Shown here piece after piece: positions 1 through 5,076 of a stretch of 6,754 bases of DNA. Every line of letters starts with the position of its first letter. Position 1 is the stretch's first letter. The position numbers were made by a program, and so were the translations under genes. The stretch lies in contig JADFRV010000123.1 in NCBI GenBank assembly GCA_022561095.1, forward strand, positions 1 through 6,754, read 5' to 3'. The notes under the pieces were generated by a model. That model had not been told where the DNA came from and made no database searches. It was given only the letters and a program-made list of their open reading frames with translations. The stretch is from Chloroflexota bacterium. GTDB taxonomy: Bacteria; Chloroflexota; Dehalococcoidia; SM23-28-2; RBG-16-64-32.

Positions 1-1310
1 GGAGACCAGGGGGGGTCCTTGTGGTCGCTGGGGTTTTGGGTGAGGTTGATCGGGTCGTGGCCGTCGGCGTTCATCACGTAGACCTCGTAGTTGCCGTCGC
101 GGTCCGAGGCGAATACGATCTTCGAACCGTCGGGGCTGAACACGGGCAATTCGTCGTCCGCCGCGTCGTTCGTGAGGTTCACCTGGTTCGTGCCATCGGC
201 GCTCATCACGTAGACCTCAGCGTTGCCGTCACGGTCCGAGGTGAACGCGATATTCGACCCGTCCGGACTGAACGAGGGAACGCCGTCATTCGCCGCGTTG
301 TTCGTGAGCCTCACCTGGTTCGTGCCGTCGGCGTCCATCACGTAGACTTCGGCGCTGCCGTCGCGATCCCTCGAGAAAGCGATCTTCGACCCGTCCGCAT
401 TGAACGAGGGTCCGGAGTCCATCGCCGCGTTGTTCGTGAGGTTTACCTGGTTCGTGCCGTCAGCGTTCATCACGTAAATATCGAAGTTGCCATTGCGGAA
501 CGAGGTGAAGGCGATCTTCGCCCCGTCCGCGCTGAACGAGGGTTCGTCGTCGTACGACGTGTTGTTTGTGAGCCTCACCGCGTTCGTGCCGTCGGCGTTC
601 ATCACGTAGATCTCCATGTTGCCGTCGCGTTCGGAGGCGAATGCGATCTTCGACCCGTCCGGGCTGAACGCGGGTTGCCAGTCCTTCGCCGCATTGTTAG
701 TGAGGTTCACCTGATTCGTGCCATCGGCGTTCATCACGTAGATCTCGAAGTTGCCATCGCGGTCGGACTGGAAGGCGATGCGGCTGCCGTCGGGCGACCA
801 GGTGGGGATCAAGTGGGTGGCGGGGTTGTTGGTGAGGTTGGCTACACCGGAGCCGTCGGCGTTCATGACGTAGACCTCAAAGTTGCCGTCACGGTCAGAG
901 GCGAAGGCGATGCGGCTGCCGTCGGGCGACCAGGCCGGGAAGTCGTCATCGGCGGGGTTGTTCGTGAGGTTGGTAAGGCCGGAGCCGTCGGCGTCCACGA
1001 CGTAGACCTCAAGGTTGCCATCACGGGCAGAGGCGAACGCGATTTGGGAGCCGTCGGGCGACCAGGCAGGGCGGAAGTCTGTGGCCGGATTATTCGTGAG
1101 GTTGGTCTGGCCGGAGCCGTCGGCGTTCATGACGAAGATATCGCCGTTGCCATCGCGGTCGGACTGGAAGGTGATGCGAGAGCCGTCGGGCGACCAGGCG
1201 GGGTCGCCGTCAGCGGCGGGGTTGTTGGTGAGGTTGGTCTGGCCGGAGCCGCCCGCGTTCATCACGTAGATCTCGAAGTTGCCGTCGCGGTCGGACACGA
1301 AGGCGATCTT
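1..1310 (-). repeat. Ten tandem 132-bp coding repeats (44-aa PD40 blades)
   Basis: The codon for the Met of the YVMNADG motif (Val in one copy) recurs with its first plus-strand base at 72, 204, 336, 468, 600, 732, 864, 996, 1128 and 1260. The spacing is exactly 132 bases throughout, with no insertion or deletion. Blades 1-4 from the N-terminus carry GSGxxNLTNNP with P-[AT]-WSPDGS. Blades 5-9 carry GTNxVxLTNN with FSPDGS or a close variant. Blade 10 goes back to a P-rich, WS-ending form. This is protein-coding repetition, not a CRISPR or satellite array. Confidence 0.93.
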
Positions 1311-1451
1311 GCCCGTAGCGGGCGCGCCGGGCGTTGTGGCATCCCCTTCGTCGGGACCAGTCGGGGCCGTTGGCTGTCCCCCATCGCCTCCGCAGGCCGC
1401 AGCGAGGACCAATAGGGCGGCGAACGCGGCAACGGCTACTAGAGACTTCAT
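1..1451 (-). CDS. PD40/TolB-like beta-propeller lipoprotein, C-terminus cut off by window edge
   Basis: Read on the minus strand from ATG at 1451, the frame stays open to base 1 (483 codons, no stop), so the gene continues outside the window. Residues 1-20 are a lipoprotein signal ending in LVLAAAC, with Cys20 as the likely lipidated residue; the -3 position is Ala, a looser lipobox. Residues 21-47 are a Gly/Pro/Thr-rich linker. From Lys48 there are ten 44-residue repeats with the PD40 signature SDRDGNxExYVMNADG, then LTNN and WSPDGS or FSPDGS. Members of this family form six- to eight-bladed propellers related to TolB, so ten or more blades suggest two propellers or a long array. The product is probably anchored outside the membrane and binds protein or glycan; no ligand or catalytic residue is visible. 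An AGGGG Shine-Dalgarno lies 5 bases before the ATG. Family assignment is firm, function unknown. Confidence 0.93.
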   Translation of the reverse strand, partial: MKSLVAVAAFAALLVLAAACGGDGGQPTAPTGPDEGDATTPGAPATGKIAFVSDRDGNFEIYVMNAGGSGQTNLTNNPAADGDPAWSPDGSRITFQSDRDGNGDIFVMNADGSGQTNLTNNPATDFRPAWSPDGSQIAFASARDGNLEVYVVDADGSGLTNLTNNPADDDFPAWSPDGSRIAFASDRDGNFEVYVMNADGSGVANLTNNPATHLIPTWSPDGSRIAFQSDRDGNFEIYVMNADGTNQVNLTNNAAKDWQPAFSPDGSKIAFASERDGNMEIYVMNADGTNAVRLTNNTSYDDEPSFSADGAKIAFTSFRNGNFDIYVMNADGTNQVNLTNNAAMDSGPSFNADGSKIAFSRDRDGSAEVYVMDADGTNQVRLTNNAANDGVPSFSPDGSNIAFTSDRDGNAEVYVMSADGTNQVNLTNDAADDELPVFSPDGSKIVFASDRDGNYEVYVMNADGHDPINLTQNPSDHKDPPWS

Positions 1452-1730
1452 GCTGACCCCTGCGGCTGGCGTACGGGATTGTAGCACATCTCCGCCCACC
1501 CCCATCCCCGTTGACAGCCGCCCCGCCCAGGCGGACAATCGCGGCGGCGGGCATCGCCCCCCGCCTGACGCCGAGGTCGTTCACGGTGCGCAACCTGGCG
1601 GCGCGTCCCGACGGCGGCATACTCTCCATTCCGGCCTTAGCGGGCCGGCGTGTGGGGGTCAAGGTTCGACGCTGGCGCCGGCGTGGTGGCGGGCAGCGCT
1701 AGACGGGACTCGCCGCTTGCGCGGTCGCGG
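1452..1730. other. Gap between rsfS and the PD40 lipoprotein gene
   Basis: No convincing gene lies here. The right part, just past the rsfS stop, contains a GC-only hairpin at 1631-1648 (arms CCGGCC and GGCCGG, 6-base loop). It has no T-tract, so it is at best a weak terminator for rsfS. A plus-strand promoter-like pair, TTGACA (1511-1516) and GACAAT (1534-1539), has ideal 17-base spacing and points toward the 3' end of rsfS. The open frame at 1511-1702 is Arg/Gly-rich, starts on the TTG of that -35 and looks non-coding. The promoter of the lipoprotein gene occupies the left end. Confidence 0.5.
1478..1486 (-). promoter_or_regulatory. Extended -10 promoter of the PD40 lipoprotein gene
   Basis: The minus strand reads TGCTACAAT, a TGn-extended -10 with hexamer TACAAT. 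The hexamer ends 26 bases before the ATG, giving an expected 5' leader of about 19 bases that contains the AGGGG ribosome site. No good -35 hexamer is seen at 16-18 bases, which fits an extended -10 promoter. Placement is by inspection. Confidence 0.55.
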
Positions 1731-2075
1731 TTACTGTACCCGTAACAGCGGCGTCGCATCGTGCCACAGCGCTTCCAGGTCGTAGTAGCTGCGCTCCTCC
1801 TGGCCGAACAGGTGCACGATGACGTCTCCGTAGTCCAGGAGCACCCAGCCGGAGGCGGCTTCACCCTCGCGGCCCATCGGCTTTACGCCGTCCGGTGACA
1901 GCCCTTCGTCCACGGAGTCCAGCATAGCCTTAAGCTGGCGCACGGTCTGGGCGCTGGCGAGGACAAAATAATCGGCGAAGGACGCCACCTTGCTGATGTC
2001 CAACAGCAGAACGTCCTCCGCCTGCTTATCCGCCAGGAGATCTACGATCTTCCGAGCCAGCGCTCCTGCTTCCAG
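1731..2075 (-). CDS. rsfS: Ribosomal silencing factor RsfS (Iojap family)
   Basis: RsfS binds ribosomal protein uL14 on the 50S subunit and blocks subunit joining, lowering translation when nutrients are scarce. The protein begins LEAGALARKIVDLL, then AEDVLLLDIS, a typical RsfS opening. It continues with FADYFVLASAQTVRQLKAM, GWVLLDYGDVIVHLF and YYDLEALW, which are the family hallmarks. At 114 residues it has normal length. I chose a CTG start at 2075 because AGGAGG lies 5 bases upstream and the result matches the usual N-terminus. The only in-frame ATG, at 2162, would add 29 unrelated residues, overlap the divergent mnmA coding sequence and lie upstream of this gene's own TATAAT box. No in-frame GTG or TTG exists between them. 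The family call is very secure; the start codon is an inference. Confidence 0.93.
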   Translation of the reverse strand: MEAGALARKIVDLLADKQAEDVLLLDISKVASFADYFVLASAQTVRQLKAMLDSVDEGLSPDGVKPMGREGEAASGWVLLDYGDVIVHLFGQEERSYYDLEALWHDATPLLRVQ

Positions 2076-2080
2076 GTGGT

Positions 2081-2086
2081 CCTCCT
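2081..2086 (-). promoter_or_regulatory. Strong ribosome binding site that decides the rsfS start
   Basis: The minus strand reads AGGAGG here, 5 bases before an in-frame CTG at 2075-2073. It is the best ribosome site near the gene and lies inside the coding sequence if the upstream ATG at 2162 were used. This favours CTG initiation. Confidence 0.6.
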
Positions 2087-2113
2087 CACCCGCCCTTCTG
2101 GCTGTGGGGGAAG

Positions 2114-2123
2114 TATTATAGCA
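2114..2123. promoter_or_regulatory. Overlapping divergent -10 elements for rsfS and mnmA
   Basis: The plus strand has TATTAT at 2114-2119. The minus strand has TATAAT at 2120-2115, preceded by TGC to make the extended -10 TGCTATAAT. The two hexamers overlap by five bases. Expected start points are near 2126 for mnmA (leader about 8 bases) and near 2108 for rsfS (leader about 33 bases, containing AGGAGG). No clear -35 is seen on either side. The minus-strand element is the stronger prediction; the plus-strand one is tentative. Confidence 0.55.
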
Positions 2124-2133
2124 TGTAAGCGGT

Positions 2134-3216
2134 ATGTCTAACTCTCGTGTGGTTGTGGCCATGTCCGGGGGCGTCGACTCCTCTGTGGCCGCCGCTCTGC
2201 TTCAGGATCAGGGATACGAGGTGGTGGGCGTCACGATGCGTCTGTGGACGCAGGAGGACCCCGAGGCTCCTCGCCATCACCGCCGCTGCTGCTCCGTGGA
2301 GGACACGGAGGACGCCCGCGCCGCCTGCGACCGGCTGGGTATCCGCCACTACGTCCTCAACTTCGAGCGCGAGTTCGCCAGCAGCGTGGTGGACCAGTTC
2401 GTGCAGGAGTACGCGCGCGGACGCACGCCTAACCCCTGCCTGTCCTGCAACGACCACGTGAAGTTCCGCCCGCTGCTGAAGCACGCCCTGGCCCTGGGCG
2501 CCGAATATCTGGCGACCGGCCACTACGTGCGCCTGCGGCGGAACGATACCGGCTACGAGATGTTGCGGGCCGCCGACCCGGCGAAGGACCAGTCCTACGT
2601 CCTCTATACCCTCGGCCAGAGGGAGCTCTCCCGAACTCTGTTCCCGGTTGGCGAGTACCCGAAGGACGAGATCCGCGCCATCGCGCGCCGCTACCGGTTG
2701 CCCAACGCCGATAAGCCGGACTCCGCCGACATCTGCTTTATCCCCTCTGGGGACTATCGGTCGTTCGTCGCGGAGCGGGTGGCGAGCCAGCGGGGGGAGA
2801 TCGTGGACGGGGCCGGGAACAGGGTGGGCGAGCACGCCGGGATCATCAACTACACGGTGGGCCAGCGACGGGGCCTGCCCGCGACGAGTCGGGGCGAGCC
2901 GCTGTTCGTCCTGGGCGTTGATGCTGAGGCGAACGAGGTGACGGTGGGGCCGGAGGAGGAGCTGCTGGCACACGGTCTCATCGCCGATGAGCTCTCGTTC
3001 CTGTCCGGTGAGACGCCGCAGCAGCCGTTCCAGGCGCAGGCGCGCATCCGCTATCGGAGTGAGCCCGCGCCCGCGACTGTCAGGGTGCGGGGCGGCGAGG
3101 CCGAGGTTCGCTTCGAGAGGCCGCAGCGGGCGGTGACGCCGGGCCAGGCTGTGGTCTTCTACGATGGGGAGAGGGTGATCGGCGGCGGTACGATAGTCCG
3201 CAAGGTCGCTGGATAG
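2134..3216 (+). CDS. mnmA: tRNA-specific 2-thiouridylase MnmA
   Basis: MnmA adds sulfur to C2 of wobble uridine 34 in tRNA-Lys, -Glu and -Gln, using ATP to adenylate the base and a persulfide relayed from a cysteine desulfurase. All key elements are present in 360 residues, the normal length. They are the PP-loop SGGVDSS (11-17), NPCLSC with Cys102 and Cys105, the ATGHY segment (127-131), KDQSYVLY (151-158) and DKPDSADICFIP with Cys201. Next come YTVGQRRGL (240-248) and a C-terminal beta-barrel with RIRYRSEPAPA (305-315). Cys102 and Cys201 match the catalytic pair of the family. The RRCCSVEDTEDA segment (50-61) is also typical. The ATG is preceded by no good Shine-Dalgarno and the predicted leader is very short, suggesting near-leaderless translation. 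The gene is divergent from rsfS and followed 75 bases later by an unrelated membrane-protein unit. Confidence 0.98.
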   Translation: MSNSRVVVAMSGGVDSSVAAALLQDQGYEVVGVTMRLWTQEDPEAPRHHRRCCSVEDTEDARAACDRLGIRHYVLNFEREFASSVVDQFVQEYARGRTPNPCLSCNDHVKFRPLLKHALALGAEYLATGHYVRLRRNDTGYEMLRAADPAKDQSYVLYTLGQRELSRTLFPVGEYPKDEIRAIARRYRLPNADKPDSADICFIPSGDYRSFVAERVASQRGEIVDGAGNRVGEHAGIINYTVGQRRGLPATSRGEPLFVLGVDAEANEVTVGPEEELLAHGLIADELSFLSGETPQQPFQAQARIRYRSEPAPATVRVRGGEAEVRFERPQRAVTPGQAVVFYDGERVIGGGTIVRKVAG

Positions 3217-3224
3217 CCTTCGCA

Positions 3225-3233
3225 TGCTATAAT
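3225..3233 (+). promoter_or_regulatory. Extended -10 promoter for the small membrane-protein unit
   Basis: TGCTATAAT on the plus strand is a perfect TATAAT with a TGn extension, starting 8 bases after the mnmA stop. Eleven bases (CATGCTATAAT) are identical to the rsfS promoter on the other strand. No good -35 is visible; it would fall inside the end of mnmA. The expected start is near 3240, giving a leader of about 52 bases. Confidence 0.65.
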
Positions 3234-3241
3234 GGGCCGCG

Positions 3242-3258
3242 TCCTGCCATAGGCAGGA
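3242..3258 (+). other. 5'-leader hairpin
   Basis: TCCTGCC and GGCAGGA form a perfect 7-bp stem closed by the loop ATA, almost at the predicted transcript 5' end. There is no T-tract, so it is not a terminator. Hairpins at the extreme 5' end often stabilise mRNA; that role here is inferred. Confidence 0.5.
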
Positions 3259-3291
3259 ACCGTCCAACGCCCCCACAGGAGGTAGCGCCTC

Positions 3292-3630
3292 ATGGAACTC
3301 GGCTGGGTAAACACCCCCCAGGACTGGCGTGACGTCCTCATCATGGCCTTTATGGTGGCTGGGACCCTCCTGTTCCTGGTGGGCATCCTGTTCACCATCG
3401 TTGTCGGCGGGATGGTCTTCGCCACCGTGCGCAAGGTGAGGAGGGTCGTCGGCGATAGCGTCCAGCCGACGTTGGAGAACGTGCGAGAGACGACGGAGAA
3501 CGTGCGCGGCACCGTGGCCTTCATCTCCGACCATGCGGTGACGCCGGTGGTGCGTACGTACGGAATCTTCGCCGGGGCCAGACGGTTTGTGGTGGTGGTG
3601 AGCCGGTTCACCCGCCGCTCCGGCGACTAA
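3292..3630 (+). CDS. Small single-helix membrane protein of unknown function
   Basis: This 112-residue protein has a short polar N-terminus (MELGWVNTPQDWRDV) and one long hydrophobic helix at about residues 16-44. A basic patch follows (RKVRRVV), then an amphipathic stretch with repeated E-N-V-R-x-T units (LENVRETTENVRGTVAF), and a basic end. The pattern suggests membrane anchoring with a cytoplasmic or membrane-associated helix, loosely like DUF948-type or other envelope-associated small proteins; I do not recognise a named family. The ribosome site AGGAGG lies 9 bases before the ATG. GAGG of that site can pair with CCTC directly before the ATG, a weak possible control. It is the first gene of a unit with the YtxH-like gene 12 bases downstream. 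Existence as a gene is well supported by its ribosome site and hydrophobic pattern; function is unknown. Confidence 0.85.
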   Translation: MELGWVNTPQDWRDVLIMAFMVAGTLLFLVGILFTIVVGGMVFATVRKVRRVVGDSVQPTLENVRETTENVRGTVAFISDHAVTPVVRTYGIFAGARRFVVVVSRFTRRSGD

Positions 3631-3642
3631 CGGAGGTTATCT

Positions 3643-3930
3643 ATGCGATTCATCATCGGCCTGCTGCTCGGTTTGGGGATCGGCTTCGCGGCGGCGGTGC
3701 TGTTCGCGCCGGAGAGGGGCCGTCTGCGAGAGGGTGCTCCGTCCGACGAAGAGACGACCAGCGAGGGGTTCGGCGAGAACCATGACAGCATGGCCGGGCT
3801 GCGCCGCGCCATGAAGGGGCTCCAGGAGCAGGTGCAGGAGGCGTGGGAGGAGGCGCGTCAGGCGGCCCGGGAGGCGGAGAAGGAGCTGCGCGCGAACTAC
3901 GAGCGCACGGTGTCCAAGCCCAAGCGGTAG
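3643..3930 (+). CDS. YtxH-like small membrane protein
   Basis: The 95-residue product starts with a Gly-rich transmembrane helix (about residues 3-21; FIIGLLLGLGIGFAAAVLFAP) ending in the FAPERGR segment typical of YtxH-domain proteins. An acidic linker follows (residues 31-48). The C-terminal half is a charged helix of E/A/R/Q residues, probably a coiled coil (LQEQVQEAWEEARQAAREAEKEL). YtxH-like proteins are linked to general stress or envelope functions in Bacillus, but their molecular role is unclear. GGAGG lies 6 bases before the ATG and the stop of the upstream gene is 12 bases away, so the two are almost certainly co-transcribed. Both have an N-terminal membrane anchor and a helical tail, so a shared complex is plausible but unproven. 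Confidence 0.9.
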   Translation: MRFIIGLLLGLGIGFAAAVLFAPERGRLREGAPSDEETTSEGFGENHDSMAGLRRAMKGLQEQVQEAWEEARQAAREAEKELRANYERTVSKPKR

Positions 3931-3977
3931 GGCTAGGGTAGGAACCCCAGGTAGGTTGTGAAGTCCGCTGCCCCCTC

Positions 3978-3986
3978 TGCTAAACT
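3978..3986 (+). promoter_or_regulatory. Extended -10 promoter of the serine tRNA genes
   Basis: TGCTAAACT is a TGn-extended -10 whose hexamer ends 6 bases before the mature tRNA 5' end. Transcription would start at, or within a base or two of, the tRNA itself, leaving almost no leader for RNase P. A possible -35, TTGTGA at 3956-3961, has a long 19-base spacing. Prediction by inspection. Confidence 0.45.
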
Positions 3987-3992
3987 TGACGC

Positions 3993-4084
3993 GGAGGGGT
4001 GCCGGAGTGGTTGAACGGGGCGGTCTCGAAAACCGTTGTACCGCTTTTGCGGTACCGTGGGTTCGAATCCCACCCCCTCCGCCA
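3993..4084 (+). tRNA. tRNA-Ser (anticodon CGA), CCA encoded
   Basis: The acceptor stem pairs GGAGGGG (3993-3999) with CCCCTCC (4074-4080), followed by discriminator G and an encoded CCA. The anticodon stem is GCGGT/ACCGT around loop CTCGAAA, with anticodon CGA at 4027-4029, reading UCG. A long variable arm (GTACCGC, loop TTTT, GCGGTAC) gives the class II shape of serine tRNA. The T-arm is GTGGG-TTCGAAT-CCCAC. A hairpin, GCCAGC-CTTC-GCTGGC (4081-4096), begins at the discriminator base and may help 3' processing. Confidence 0.97.
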
Positions 4085-4128
4085 GCCTTCGCTGGCTACT
4101 GTTCCGACAGAGCTTTCGCGCTCCCCGC

Positions 4129-4218
<90 letters not shown>

Positions 4219-4226
4219 CGACCCCC

Positions 4227-4232
4227 TTTTTT
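4227..4232 (+). terminator. T-tract after the tRNA pair, possible terminator
   Basis: Six T residues follow a run of C nine bases after the encoded CCA. No dedicated GC hairpin precedes them; the nearest is the T-arm of the tRNA itself (GTGGG/CCCAC), about 20 bases upstream. Termination here is plausible but weakly supported. Confidence 0.35.
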
Positions 4233-4374
4233 ATTCGGCGTGCTGGAAGGGTGGCGTCGTCGTCCCACGCGCTATCGCGTTAGAGCAGCCGCTATCGACG
4301 AGGGTTTTGTCGGCCCAGGAGCAGGCGCCAACGAGGATGCGGGCGGTCACTGGCTCGATTATCGCACGGGGGCG

Positions 4375-4383
4375 TGTCATAAT
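4375..4383 (+). promoter_or_regulatory. Extended -10 promoter of the flavin reductase-like gene
   Basis: TGTCATAAT on the plus strand is a TGn-extended -10 with hexamer CATAAT. The hexamer ends 10 bases before the ATG at 4394, so the transcript would start only about 4 bases upstream of the start codon. No Shine-Dalgarno is present, which agrees with leaderless or near-leaderless translation. Confidence 0.5.
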
Positions 4384-4393
4384 CGGCCTTGCC

Positions 4394-5059
4394 ATGCGAC
4401 GCACCCTGGAGGTCACGGAAGCGCTTCGGCTGCTGAACGGAGGGCCGGTGGTGCTGGTCACGACCCGCTGGCGCGAGCAGACGGATGTGATGCCCGCCAT
4501 CTGGACTACGCCCCTGGCCCACAATCCGCCCCTGATCGGCGTGGTGGCGCACCCCTCGCGGCACACGCACGACATGATCCGCTTCTCGGAGCAGTTCGCG
4601 CTGAACTTCCCCGCTCGAGACCTGATGAACCACTCGCAGTACTTTGGCGTGGTGTCCGGGCGCGATGTGGAGAAGCTGGACCTCTCCAAGCTGCCGACGT
4701 TCAAGGCGTCGAAGGTGGACGCGCCGCTGATCGAAGGCTGCATCGCCCACATCGAGTGCGGGCTGGAGGACGCGCTGCGCCTGGGCGACCATACGCTGTT
4801 CGTGGGCCGGGTGTTAGCGGTGCAGGCGGAGAGCGACTCCTTCGACGAGACGTGGCTGGTGGGCGACCGAGATTACCGGCCGCTGCACTACCTTGGCAGC
4901 GACCGCTACGCTGTGCTGGGGGAGCGCCTGCAGGCGGAGCTACGGACCACGGAGGAGGGCGCGATAGAGCTGGCGGAGACGCCGGAGGAGCGGGAGCGGC
5001 GGGAGGAAGAGGAGGCGCGGGAGCGGGAGCGGGCGCAGCGCGAGGGTGAGCAGGGGTAG
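4394..5059 (+). CDS. Flavin reductase-like (FMN-binding split barrel) protein
   Basis: Proteins of this family bind FMN in a split beta-barrel and typically reduce flavin with NAD(P)H or partner a monooxygenase; the real substrate here is unknown. In 221 residues the family pattern is visible. PVVLVTTR (18-25) leads into MPAIWTTPLAHNPPLIGV (33-50), where the barrel binds flavin phosphate. HPSRHTHDMI follows, then FALNFPARDL (68-77), then GDHTLFVGRVLAV (131-143) and RPLHYLGSDRYAVLGE (162-177). After residue 195 comes an added tail almost entirely of Glu, Arg and Gln, likely helical and not part of the barrel. I chose ATG 4394 because it starts a natural N-terminus and follows the -10 element. 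Upstream sequence in the same frame only reads through the serine tRNAs. The gene converges with the ZU5-like lipoprotein gene, 8 bases away. Confidence 0.9.
   Translation: MRRTLEVTEALRLLNGGPVVLVTTRWREQTDVMPAIWTTPLAHNPPLIGVVAHPSRHTHDMIRFSEQFALNFPARDLMNHSQYFGVVSGRDVEKLDLSKLPTFKASKVDAPLIEGCIAHIECGLEDALRLGDHTLFVGRVLAVQAESDSFDETWLVGDRDYRPLHYLGSDRYAVLGERLQAELRTTEEGAIELAETPEERERREEEEARERERAQREGEQG
5010..5059 (+). repeat. Direct repeat, copy A (3' end of the flavin reductase gene)
   Basis: These 50 bases, coding the Glu/Arg-rich tail and ending in the TAG stop, align without gaps to 6361-6410 with about 41 matches. The stop codon falls at the same place in both. Both copies are GA-rich, so part of the match could be low-complexity similarity. 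Confidence 0.55.
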
Positions 5060-5076
5060 GTACCGCGCTAACCCTG
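5051..5076. terminator. Candidate bidirectional terminator containing both stop codons
   Basis: CAGGG-G-TAG (5051-5059) can pair with CTA-A-CCCTG (5068-5076), an eight-pair stem with one internal G-A mismatch and the 8-base loop GTACCGCG. The two paired triplets TAG and CTA are the stop codons of the two convergent genes. There is no T-tract on either side, so strength is uncertain, but the hairpin is symmetric and sits where both genes need an end. Confidence 0.45.

Noticed and set aside
1..1310. Possible CRISPR or satellite array, given the strict 132-base period
   Set aside because: The period is a multiple of three, the units code a known propeller blade, and there are no short conserved repeats separated by unique spacers.
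21..1415. 464-residue open frame on the plus strand with a regular V-rich repeat
   Set aside because: It is the reverse shadow of the PD40 repeats. The minus strand gives a signal peptide, lipobox and recognised blade motifs, and is also open throughout.
2116..3534. 472-residue open frame on the minus strand
   Set aside because: It lies antisense to mnmA and the following gene, is His/Arg/Leu-rich with no domain, and arises from high-GC third positions.
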